Positions 47,013 through 57,996 of a DNA stretch of 64,000 nt are shown here, piece after piece. The stretch comes from Calophaca sinica (taxonomy: Eukaryota; Streptophyta; Magnoliopsida; Fabales; Fabaceae). Position 1 is the first letter of the stretch, and each line of letters begins with the position of its first letter. Below the pieces are notes generated by a model. It had not been told where the DNA came from. It did not search any database and saw only the letters and a list, made by a program, of their open reading frames with translations. The position numbers and the translations under genes were made by a program. The DNA is taken from contig CM073735.1 of the NCBI GenBank assembly GCA_037113605.1, positions 18,522,001 through 18,586,000 of the forward strand. Reading direction: 5' to 3'.

Positions 47013-47435
47013 TCATAATAACAGAAGCAATACAAGCAGGTGCAACATCGAAAACCTGGCTACAAGGATAAAATACAGTCGCCCTAGCAATTGCACGAAA
47101 TTTGCTTGACGCCTAACAAAATTGAATGAACAATTTGAACGCTTTACAAGAGCCACTCGACAAGCAGAAATAATGGAACCAAAAATAGAGGCATCCCTAC
47201 AATTACTAGTGATGTTGTCTACCACTACTTTGGCATCGGTCTCAAAAATAACGTTCTCCAACCCAAGGTCCATCGTCCATTGAATAGCCTCTTGGGGGGC
47301 TAAGGCCTTCCCTTCTTTACTACTCATACAAGGGGAACACCACCCAGACTTAGCTTCCATGAAAAAACCCGATTCATCTCTAAGACACAAGCCAAAGCTA
47401 GTAAGGTTGCTTGCCTCAAAGAAACCGGCATCCAC
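47013..47435 (-). pseudogene. RNase H (RVT_3) fragment of an L1-type LINE
   Basis: The peptide reads NVDAGFFEASNLTSFGLCLR (the INxDAG start lies just upstream at about 47440), then APQEAIQWTMDLGLENVIFE and TDAKVVVDNITS, the acidic-residue pattern of plant LINE RNase H/RVT_3 domains (D, E, D). It is short (140 codons) and lacks the rest of ORF2. Its upstream edge is duplicated in a 103-bp tandem repeat (47411-47513 and 47514-47616). It would have degraded RNA in RNA:DNA hybrids; here it is a passenger. Confidence 0.75.
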
Positions 47436-47616
47436 ATTTATGTTGTCGCATGACTTAGATGATATTTTGAGAATGACAAAGGTGTAGATATGAGAATTAA
47501 TTTATTGATATGTTTGCCTCAAAGAAACCGGCATCCACATTTATTTTGTCACATGACTTAGGTAATATTTTGAGAATGACAAAAGTGTAGATATGAGAAT
47601 TAATTTATTGATATGT
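47411..47616. repeat. 103-bp tandem duplication
   Basis: ttgcctcaaagaaaccggca starts both units at 47411 and 47514; they differ at a handful of bases. The unit spans the first codons of the RNase H fragment and its upstream flank. Confidence 0.9.
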
Positions 47617-48189
47617 TTTAATTTATGACATTTTGGATTTGAATGATTTGAATTTGATTTAATTAAAGATATGAGTATTAATTGACTGATATGCCTTAAT
47701 TAATGAAATATCATGAATTAAAAAATAAATAGTAGATAATATAGTAAATATTAAAATTTGACTGGCACGTGGCATGAATCTAAGTGGCAAAACTCCATTT
47801 TATATAATAAAATAGATTTTTTTTATAGGCAAATGTTAGTGGTTAGTTTGTTAGAGGGGAGAGAGATTTTGTTAGCAGCGATCTCGAGCCTCAGACCTCC
47901 TCGCAAACTCTTTTCATGCCCCTACTTTACAACCACTGAGCCACCTACATGAGACTTAATTAATTAATCTATTAATTTTCATATAATAGATTAATTTTGA
48001 CTTTTAAGAATTTTCATATTTTAAGTCTCTCTTTTTTTTTCGTACATTATTTTAAGTCTCTCTTAATAATTTAAATTTATAATTTGTGAAACATACATCT
48101 TATTTAAAAAACACTTTTAAATAAAAAAAACAAGCACACGCACACAATCTGGCTAGAAATTCAAACACAACGCAAAACATACAATACAA

Positions 48190-48598
48190 TCACGGAGCAG
48201 GTATACTGTTACCCAGTGTTTGAGGCAGCTTTGTTTCTGTGCTTTGGTTTTTCTTCATTTCCTTGGCATGCTTAATCTCACCATAGAAGTACGACACAAA
48301 ACCCCAAAGTGAGAGTATCAAAGAAACCCCTTTCTCCGCTTGAAAATTCTCTTTGTAGAAAATAACCGCCAACACTTCAGTTACGGGTAAACACACAGCA
48401 ATCAAAATACCTGACAACAAGGATGATGCACAAAAAATAACTCCAAACGCTCCCAAGAAAAACGCTTGCCACAATATCGCAGTCGCCATCAGCACAACAT
48501 AGTAGTTCTCTTCTCCAAGCCCAAATTTTCCCGCTTCCCTCGGAATCACCTGCAAATCAAAAAAAAAAAAACCCAAATCACAATAATTAAGTCAACCC

Positions 48599-48644
<46 letters not shown>

Positions 48645-49436
48645 TATAAAAAAATTAACAAGATAGAGAATAAAATAATATGTGACCTTAAAGTCATTGT
48701 TTATAATCATTCCAATAGCGCAGAAGAGAGTGGCGAAGAAAGACATGGTGAACTGAAACTCCATGACGAGAGAGTAAGTGAGAGGTTGTTTGATTTTTTT
48801 GTAGACCAACTCGACTAAGGGCAAAACAAATCCATACGATGCGGCAGCGAGTACCGTAGTAACAAAACCCATCGCGTATTGCTTAGTGGATAAACCGGCA
48901 GGGCGATCCCCACTGGTGTGCAACGCCAAAATGCTAGCACCAACGGTGAGCAAAACGATGGCATTTACTGAGTAAGCGGTGAATTTCTGCCTTACGAGGA
49001 GGAAGGCGAAGACGGCGGTGAAGGCTAACTGCGAGGCGATGATTAGCGAAGAAGTGGACACCGGAAGCCGAGCCACGCCGTAGGCATAGAGATAATCGTC
49101 GAGGCCGGTGAGGATTCCGATGAAGGCTGATGCGAAAAATAAAGGCGGTTTCATGAAGACGATTTTTAATTTCGTTCTTTCGGAGTCGCCTTCGGCGGGG
49201 AGACGGTGGCGGCTGCGGCGGCGGTTGATGTATGAGACGGCGAGGGGGATTAGCATGAAGGGGAAACCGGCGGTTTCGAGAAAACTGGAGAGCCAGACCC
49301 GTTTGCCGCCGTGGATGAAGTAGAGACGCATTACGAGGGGACCACCGGAAATGCCTATGGCTAACATGATGCAGTTTATTACGAGAAGGATTTTCTTTAT
49401 CTTTCTCTCCTTTTCTCCTTCCTTTTCATCTGCCAT
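48190..49436 (-). CDS. Purine permease-like transporter, gene 2 (two exons)
   Basis: Exon 1 is 49436-48687, exon 2 is 48549-48190, with GT (48686-48685) and AG (48551-48550) intron borders in phase 0 and 369 residues, the same structure as gene 1. The 137-bp intron contains an (AT)n run at about 48602-48641, missing from gene 1. All family motifs listed for gene 1 are kept (GGPLVMRLYFIHGGKR, LTGLDDYLYAYG, LPVSTSSLI, FCASSLLSG, WGFVSYFYGE). About 30 of 369 residues differ from gene 1, with few differences in the first ~125 residues and many after. Both appear functional. Predicted role: uptake of purines, cytokinins or related bases across the plasma membrane; the substrate cannot be told from sequence. 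Confidence 0.9.
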
Positions 49437-49560
49437 GCCTTTCTTTCTAGTTTCTACTCTGCTTATTGGTTAGCTGCTAAACCTGTTCCTTTGTTTTTGT
49501 GTGGTTGCCTTATAAATGGTTAAAGTAGTCTTGGAGTCTATATATACTATCGCCACGCCA
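49437..49560 (-). promoter_or_regulatory. Putative promoter of PUP gene 2
   Basis: A TATATATAGA string (minus strand, about 49538-49547) lies about 100 bp upstream of the ATG in sequence shared with gene 1. Nothing else specific is recognised. Confidence 0.4.
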
Positions 49561-49672
49561 GGTAAGGTAACCACGTTTTTTTTTTTGGACAAAGAATCTA
49601 CTTTTTTTATTCATACCAATAATAATGCTACGAACTACGAAGGGTTTAATGCGGCACAAAGCAACAGAAGAC

Positions 49673-52309
49673 AATCATTGTCCAAAACAAACATGCCCGC
49701 TTCACACTATACTAATCAGTTTCTTTTGTTTTAAAGAAAGAGTATTTCCTTTTTTATCATATGGACTATGGAGTGTCCAAATTAAATAGCACACTCCGGT
49801 AGTAAAATATACGTAAGAGTTGTATAGACATTGAGAATATGGTTCGAACTCATATCGCTCTACTTTTCCCTTTCATCTAACTTCCCCTTCCCCCGATAAT
49901 CATCGGTACTAAGACCCAAACAAATATGGATTATGGAGTGCTTATAATTTTAAGTTGTGATATATTTTTTATTTTTAATTAGAAAATACGAAAAAGAAAT
50001 TTGCAATTCCTTCATGAAAGATGCAATTGTAAAAGATTTGTTTTATTTGTTTATTTTCTTGCGTACTAATTTCATTTTTTTCTTGTATTAAGTAATAAAT
50101 TCTTATTAAATCTATATTTTGTTTATAAAATATTTAAATGATTAATACAGAGATATTACAGAAGGCAGTGCTCGTTTTAGACTCGTAAGGCATGAGGAAT
50201 ATTAATTTCTAAATTACTAAAAAACATTGACCAATGCTTCTTTTATATTTTTAAGATATTTAATATTTTTTATAAAATATTGAAAGAAAGGAAAACATTA
50301 ATAAGTGTTTTCTTTTGACAAGAATATTAACAAGTGTCTAAAGACATTTGTAATTAAAATAAAATAAATAAAATCTTTGTAATTGAAATAAATAAAATAT
50401 TATTTAAAATCTATAACTGAAATATTTATAACCAAATATTAGAAAATAAATAATGAAAGATAATTTAATAACCTAAAGTTACAACAAATAAAGATTTTAT
50501 ATTTTAATATAATACATATTTGAATATCATTAATTTATATTTTAATACACTTTGAAGTTTTCAAATCTTGTAGTATTTTTTTTTGTCCTTAGTACAGATA
50601 GTTGGGAGGAAGGGAATAGGGAGGAGAAAGTGGAGCGTAATATACACATTCAACATTTTATATAATATATATTTGAATATCATTTATTTTTTTATGAACC
50701 GGATATCATTAAATTTGTAAGTATATTATGAAAAACAACTAAATATAATTTATTTAAAATAATATCTTTAGACTCTAATTATTTATTTATCTAGATAAAC
50801 ACTATTTATTAAGAATTTTTTTGATTTTCTAACTAATTTGATTTGAGAAATATTTGAAACCACATTGATAAAAAATATTTTAATATTAGCTTATTAATTT
50901 ATTTAGAATGAAGTAATAGCATATATAATGCACGCCAACACTTGAGCCTTAGTATTGAATATAAATTTATTTTAATTTGTGAGTTTCAACTTTTCAATCA
51001 ATTTCATCAATTTTTACTTTATTTAAATATTATTTTATTTATCAATTTAAATTATTATCAGTTGTGTTAACAATTAAATATAAAACTTCTTAGTCATTGT
51101 TTAAAATATTATAATTGATTAATTAAAATGTTAATTATTAAAGATAATTTGTGAAAAATACATAAAATATAACTAAATTAGAATATAATTTTCAAATATA
51201 TATATATATATATATTCTTGGGAAAAAAATTAAATATAATTAATGATACTAAACATTGTTAAATATTAACTATCATATCATAAAATTCTATTGTATTATA
51301 AAATTGTAATGTATTAAATATTAAAATGACTCCAAATGAAATTTAAAGGATAAGTAAAAGGTTTGTAGTAACTAAAAACAATATTTTTGTGACAAAAGTC
51401 TTAGAAAAGTTTAACATATAAAATTTTGTTTTAAAAATAATGTATAATTTAATAGCATAATTGAAGAACAAAAATTATTAATTGTACCTAAATTTGTATG
51501 AGAATGACAAAATAATTCACATGATTGATGAACACTTAAATTTTACTATTTTTTATGCTACTTACAAGTACTAATATTACATTAGGAATGTGTAATAAAG
51601 CCTCTTATTGTGAGAGAATAAATAATTCAAACAAAGATTATTAAAAAAGATTACACCAATGTAAAAGTGCTTAATTTATAAATAGTTTTAATAATAAATG
51701 ACTCCAAATGATCTTCATTTAGAGAATAAAACAATATTCAATAAATAGATTCTATGTAACGATGATAACAAAAAACCTATAACAGATATTAAATTATGCG
51801 GATTATATTAAAAAAACTTATATTTTATTATGGACAATTATTATATATCATATTGTCAACAGTAGAGTAACCACAATGATTGAAATCATTTGTCGATATA
51901 TAAGATAAGAAATATACATACTAAAGGAAGGACATTACCATAACATGTTTAATGATTGTCTTTGATAAAATTATTTTTTTAAATATTAAAGTTTCAATGA
52001 CGAGCTTTCTAAAAATTTGATTTTTTTAATTATTAAACATGATAAGAAATATTTTCTACAAAATAAAAGAAATTTTTTTAAATAAATTAGTTATCGGATA
52101 TAATTATATTTAATCATTACATTTTTTTCGACAAAAGTATTTTACAAGTCAACTTTTTAAGATTACATTTATAAAATTAGCTAAATATTAAGCCAGCATA
52201 AGCCTAAATCACTAGTGCAAGGTTGGATGACTGTTCTCGGATGATTTTATCACGAATTTTTTCACTAGTTTAATGTTAACACAATATCATCCATATTTTA
52301 TTGACATGG
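49673..52309. other. AT-rich intergenic region without recognised features
   Basis: Long AT-rich stretch with scattered short AT repeats (for example 51200-51216). No ORF with family similarity, no clear terminal repeats. Confidence 0.5.
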
Positions 52310-52874
52310 ATAAAAACTATGGGTGGCAATTGGATGAATTGGATTAAATTTTGATTGGATTATAATGGATGAATTAAAAACAATTCATTTACAATTTGTT
52401 AAAAATTTATTGAAAAAATCCATTCTATGATCTATTTAATAAAAACTATCAAATCCATCTATTAACACTTTTTTACGGATGAATATCCAATCCACCCACA
52501 AAATTTAATTTTGTTTAAAAAAATTCCAAAAAATAATGTTTCCGTAAATTTTTTTTTCCAAAAAATACTTTTTCCAAAAAAATAGTTTTTCCCCAAAACT
52601 TATTTTTTTCTTCATAAGTTAATATTTGTCAAAAATTAATTTGGAATTTTTTTTGGAAAAAAATATTACTTTAATTATTTTTGGAAAAAACGTTTTTAAA
52701 AAAAATCTGGAAAAGCTATTACTTTCGGGGAAAAAAATTGGGAAATTTTTTATTGGGGATTTGGTTTTTGGGAAAAATTATATTTTTGAAAAAATTAGAA
52801 AAATATTTTTAATTTAGTGGTTTTTATCTGTTATTTAATATGATTCAATGAATTTAAAAAGCACAGTGGATGGA

Positions 52875-55743
52875 CACTACCAGAAAACCCAGCGTTACCG
52901 ATGGCTTTCCGTCGAAAACGTAAAATTACCGACAGCCTACAGAAGGGCAAGGGGCCTTCGGTAAAACAGGCGTCGCAAACAATTACCAACGGGCTAACTA
53001 GTCGGCGGTAATTTTCGACGGCCTCGACCGTCGGTACATCAACACAGCGATTACGGACGGCCTTACCCGTCGGTATTGTCATTTTTTTAATTAATTTTGA
53101 TTAACTAAATAATTAAATTAATTGATTAATTTTTTTATTTAACTTAATTAATTTGATTAATTTTTAATTAATTAATTAATTTAGTTAGTTAATTTAATTA
53201 ACTATTAATTTAGTTTAGTTAAATTGATTAATGTTAATTATTAATTTAATTAATTAATTAATTAATTAATTAGTTATTTAATTATTAATTTATTCCATAT
53301 TAAGAAATGTGATAATGTAAACTAAAAAATAAAGTAAAAAAGAAACGTAATATAAATTAAAAAAGAAAGAAAGAAAGAAAAAAAAAGATGCATTGGTAAT
53401 CTTAGTCCAACGGCAACACAAAAAGCCCAAGTAAAGCCCACCGCTAGTAGTCATAAACTAATAGACATTTAGTTACCACCAAGCTCACCATCTACAGCGT
53501 CTCCATTATCATCATCATCATCAGAAATTGCATATTCAAATTCTTCATCAACGTAAGAAACTGCAGCATCATGTTCTTCAGCTACAACCGAACCCGCATT
53601 AGCAACTTCATCTTCCACAAGTGGTTCACTAGACATAGGAATCTTAAACTTAAAACGAGAACGCTCGATGTATCTCATTTCCATCAAAGCACCATTTGGG
53701 ATGACGTAAAGACTTCGTATACGATTTGCTTCAGTGACTAAGAATGGCCGGCCGTCAACCACCTCTATGTAACACGCAAAGGTGTTTCCCACGGAGTCTT
53801 CAATAGTCACGTTGTTGGTTTGACCACCATGCATCTAACGATGGTAAAATAAGCGGGGAATTGAAATATAATCCTATTAAACACAAAAAAAATTGTTAAA
53901 CGAGCGAGATTGTTAAGCATTAATGACTGATCAACGAAAACGAAACGATGCTGTAAAAATCAAATTTACCTTATCAGCATGAAGTGCGGTGATGAAGTAT
54001 TTTGAACGATCCATGTCCAGGAGATTGGCCTTTCTGATCAAAACAAATCCTCCAAAGTTACTAAGTTCAGGTTTGAGGATCCGTTTCTGATCAATTAAAT
54101 TATGTTGCCAATAGACAATAGCATTATGTGGTAGTTACTTGATTTCAACAAACATTCTGCATCATGATCTTAATCAACCATTTCATCAAATACCTATAAA
54201 GTGTTAGAAAAGGAGACAAAACCAAATTGAAATGGGTCAAAGCCAAATTTCACGAACTGAGGGCAATGATATGTAGAACTATCAGAATACTAAAATGAAT
54301 GTTTAGAAAAGGAGACAATAGCAAGTTATAATATGGGCATCAGTAAGATGACATCACACAAGTCAAAGATTTAGCATCACCATAAATAATCTGAAAGAAT
54401 AATTTCAAAATAGCCAAGACAATTGCCTGAGTTTGGTACATCCATAATTTCATATACAATTTTCAGATCCATGAACATGTAGTGATTCCATAACTATAAC
54501 TCTACACGACAATTGCGAACAACAACACTTCAAAGTTCAATGAAGCATCACTACCAAGACATCTGTAAGTGTAACTCGACTACTCAACATTTTTCTATGC
54601 CTCACACCATGCCCACACCATCACCTATGTCATGACATTCCAAAATAAAGGAAAGCATTTTGTATTCTTTCACATGAATTAACCTTTTATCACCTACACA
54701 AAATGTTAAAAAAATAGTACATTATACCAGTTGTTTCTCCAATCTATTTTTTTATGGGCATCCTACTAGCAAATTTTTCATCTAATCAAATTTCAAGAGA
54801 GAATTTCTCAACTCCAATAACATCTTCAGTACAAAAAAAATGGATAACATCTTCAACACAATAACCAACACAAAATATAACAAATAGATCCCACACACAA
54901 TAATTAGACCTATTACAAATAGACCCAGATGTCTTCTTAGAATACACGATCCCACACACAGTAATGCTAAAAAAATAAATAAATACAAATCAATAAATAA
55001 ATAATTCAGAGCGCGCACACACAGTCACATAGCCGCTAACAGAGAGATATAGAGAGATTGAGAGAGACCTTGATTGGTGTTGCGTGAACCGGTGAAGCCG
55101 CGTTGTTGGATTTTTTGGTGTGAAACAACAACAAGATGGTGTGGCGGTGTGTAGGGGCGAGGTTGCAGAATGTAAGTTGTGTGTAGGGGCGTCTGGGCGG
55201 CGAAGGAAGCAGAGGCGGTGCGGCGGTGCGTTGCGGCAGTGGAGCAAGAGATGGCAGTGCGCAGCAGCAGGAGCGACCAGGTGAAGACTGTGGGTTGTGC
55301 GTAGGGGCGTCCGGGCGGCGAAGGAAGCAGAGGCGATGCGACGGCGCTGGTTGTAAACGGAGGAGAGGAGAGGAGAGGAGAGAATATAGAATCAAAAATG
55401 GGGAATGAGGGAGAAGGTTCTCGTTCTCTGGTTGTAAAAAGAGTTTACCGACGACCTCATTAAATTTACCGATAGCCTTAACCAGTCGGTAAACTTAACG
55501 GTCAGATGCGGTGTTACCGACGACCATAAATTCATATACCGACGGCCTATTCCGTTGGTATTTGAAAACGCAGCGAAAATTGAAAACGCGGCAAAGTTAT
55601 CAATGGTTAAGGCCATCGGTAATGTTTAGCAGACGACGATTTAGATTTACCGATGAGTTAAGTCGTCGAAAAATTCGTTTTTTTTACTGACGGGTGTTGA
55701 CCGTTGGTAATAGGCTGTCGGTATGCCCGCTTTTTCTTGTAGT
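52875..55743. mobile_element. CACTA transposon carrying a B3-like gene fragment, 2,869 bp
   Basis: Ends CACTACCAGAAAACCC and (reverse complement) CACTACAAGAAAAAGCGGGC with a 3-bp TSD GGA (52872-52874 and 55744-55746). Subterminal arrays of accgacggcc-type motifs (52890-53080 and 55440-55740) match the larger CACTA at 25014-30071, so they are related families. No transposase. The right half includes a duplicated ~117-bp GC-rich unit (about 55170-55230 and 55286-55346). Confidence 0.92.
53469..54135 (-). pseudogene. B3-like domain fragment in the CACTA, two exons
   Basis: Exon A ends at 53970 (YFITALHADK, donor GTAAAT) and exon B runs 53873-53469 after an AG acceptor, in phase 0. Exon B reads DYISIPRLFYHR, then a TAG, then MHGGQTNNVTIEDSVGNTFA, GRPFLVTEANRIRSLYVIPN and MRYIERSRFKFKI, which has the spacing of a plant B3 DNA-binding domain (IP..F...., V.I.D..GN, P.G....R.....RF..KI), then an acidic tail (ISDDDDDNGD). 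The TAG sits where a CAG (Q) is plausible. B3 proteins bind DNA as transcription factors. The assignment is by eye and a CACTA-encoded accessory protein is an alternative. Confidence 0.4.
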
Positions 55744-55862
55744 GGGATTGGATCCATTTATTAAGTATCTTTTTTTGTAATGGATGAATTAGATGGATTT
55801 ACTTTTGGATGAATTGAATGAATGATAGATAAACATATTGTTTTGCCACCCCTAATAAAAGC

Positions 55863-56345
55863 TAATGTTATGTATTTTCTAAATATATATGAAAATGATA
55901 ATGATTTAATTGTGTCTATATTATTAATTATATTTACAATTTTCACAAGATTTGTCAATTAAACAGAAAAAACAAAATAATATATGATCATAATTCAACA
56001 GTTATAACATGGATACAAATTTATCATAATTTAAAAGATAAATTATATATGAATTGAATAATTAAAATAAAATTTATTTAAATGTCACATGGTCATTTAC
56101 AATAATACGACTTTATACTCTAAATTGATTTTAGTCATCTTAATTATTTATTTTTATTTGTATGAATTAGCCTAATTGATTCAAAGAAACTAAATTGACG
56201 GAATAATCAAACGTCATTGAAACTGATAAGGACGTGCAATTAAGAAACTTCATTCCCGACGAGGTTGCAAATCTAAATTTATCAGCACTTGTTCTTTTCT
56301 GTTGTCAAAAAAAAAAACTTGTTCTTTTCATTTTATTATTGAAAA
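55863..56345. other. AT-rich spacer without features
   Basis: No ORF, repeat or terminus that I can support. Confidence 0.5.
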
Positions 56346-56388
56346 AAGTTTAGGTGAGTTGGGACCTAGGGTTTGACCGTCGTCCTCC

Positions 56389-57996
56389 ATGCCGGAACTA
56401 CCATGGAGCTGCCTGGCTCCCCCGGCTGAGTCTCATCGTGATCAGTCCGATGACAATCAGGCCCCCCCGACCTCCCATGCAGCGTCAAAACCTTCGGGTC
56501 AACCTTTGTCTCCACAACGTCTGAATTTTGCGAAAGCCCTAGTCAATGCTTGTGACATTCCTTACAGCCAGTTGCCGCGTCCGTGCATCAAAGGGGATGT
56601 TGTTTCCATCAAGATCCCAGAGGACGAGTATCGTGCGGGTTTGGAGGCGTGCAAAAACCATCTCCATGGTCGCTTGATCATGTCGAAGGGTGATGCACCA
56701 TTGAAGATCAATGACTTGCGCTCTAAGCTTTCGGTTCTATGGAAGCCCTTGGGAAAGTGGGGTGTCACCTCCCTGGGGAAGGGTTATTATGAGTTCACCT
56801 TCGCTTCTATTGAAGATCTCAGGAGTGTTCGATCGAATAGTGCTTGGCAACTCAAACCGGGCACTCTCAAACTGTTCTCTTGGACGCCTGACTTTAATCC
56901 CAAGGATCAGAAACAGCGCAATGCTCAAGTTTGGGTTCGTTTTTCGGGTCTGCCTCAGGAGTACTGGCGTCCTCGTATCCTATTCTCGATTGCCGGCAGT
57001 ATCGGAACTCCTATCTGTCTTGATCAAGACACTGCCAAGATGGCGGTAGATCGTTTATTTGGTCACTTTGCTAGAGTTCTTGTGGATATTGATTTAGCCT
57101 CGGACCTTCGGAGTAAGCTTTGGGTGGAGAGGGATGATCATGGGTTCTTCATTGAGATTGGTTATGAGAACTTGCCTGAGTTTTGCTCTCATTGTCAAGT
57201 TGTTGGTCACAGCCGGGCTAAATGCCGCAAGCACGACCCGCCTGTTGTGAAAGTGGTCGCTGACAAAGAAGTTAACAAATTACAAGGTAAGAAAATTTCA
57301 TCTAAGCAGGTTCCTAACCCAGGAATTGTTTTGCAGGAAAATGGTGACAAAGAGCAGCATCATGAGACTGCTAATGGTAAGCAAACTGAGGACAAGGGTA
57401 AAGAGATTGTTATTGAACAACCTGTTGCCTACACCATTGAGATAGTCAAAGATCCTGTTGCTTTCAAGGGTGTTAATAACATATCCTTTACTGCTGAGGA
57501 CCGTGTCCCCAATCCTTTGCTTGGATTTGCTAGCAATCATGCTGCGGAAGCTAGTGGCTCGGGCACTTTGAGTCACCAGGAGCATATTGCAGAGGTTTAA
57601 ATTGAAGCTCACCCTGAGGAAGTTCCTTCCACTCCTGTGATTGATCAATTCATTGAAGACCCTAGGAAAGAAGTCTCTGCTCTGCCTTTGTTATGTCTCT
57701 CTCGAGATCTCCCTCGATGATGGGGCTCACGAAGTAATGGCGAGACTCAAGAGGTTATTGCCCCTGTGATGGCTAAGGATATTGCAATTGTTGGTAAGCT
57801 TTGGGCTGATGATACTGAGGCTGAAGAAGAGGTTTCTGATGCTGAGGATCCTGGAAGCTCAGCAAGTCCATCCGAATTTACCAATGTGTTGAGTAAGTCT
57901 CAAAAGAAAAAACTTAAGAAAAAACAGGCTCAAGTAGGGAGAGTTGGTATTTACAACACTCGATATAGGGGTGGCAATCATTGCCATGCCAAATGA
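56389..57996 (+). pseudogene. LINE ORF1 (DUF4283, zinc knuckle), two nonsense mutations
   Basis: Starts at ATG 56389, 26 bp after the element's 5' edge. Residues ~45-200 form the DUF4283 region (CIKGDVVSIKIPEDEYRAGL, WVRFSGLPQEYWRPRILFSI); the CCHC knuckle CSHCQVVGHSRAKC has C266, C269, H274, C279. The frame is stopped by TAA at 57598-57600 and TGA at 57718-57720, but continues to a lysine-rich tail and the true TGA at 57994-57996. Both internal stops could be C-to-T changes. Without them ORF1 would be about 535 residues. It would bind LINE RNA to form the RNP. Confidence 0.85.

Larger units (their letters stand above)
46059..47816 (-). mobile_element. Helitron with captured LINE fragment, 1,758 bp
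   Basis: The minus-strand 5' end TCTATTTTATTATATAAAAT starts at 47816 directly after an A. The 3' end shows a hairpin (CCGTGC-GA-GCACAGG, about 46068-46085) about 12 nt before CTTG and a following T, one base off the canonical CTRR. There is no TSD, as expected for Helitron insertion between A and T. No Rep/helicase. It carries an RNase H fragment at 47013-47435. The equivalent of copy A (around 5550) is uninterrupted. Confidence 0.7.
42170..49672. repeat. Segmental duplication, copy B (contains PUP gene 2)
   Basis: Collinear with 3155-7258 but about 3.4 kb longer because of MULE, hAT, SINE-like and Helitron insertions, each of which is missing from copy A. The right limit is near cacaaagcaacagaagacaa at 49672. 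Confidence 0.85.
52318..55854. mobile_element. hAT-type element (about 665 bp) split by a nested CACTA
   Basis: Ends TATGGGTGGCAA and (reverse complement) TAGGGGTGGCAA, typical hAT-type termini, are flanked by an 8-bp TSD ATAAAAAC (52310-52317) and ATAAAAGC (55855-55862) with one mismatch. Without the CACTA and its TSD copy the element is about 665 bp, AT-rich and non-coding. Confidence 0.75.
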
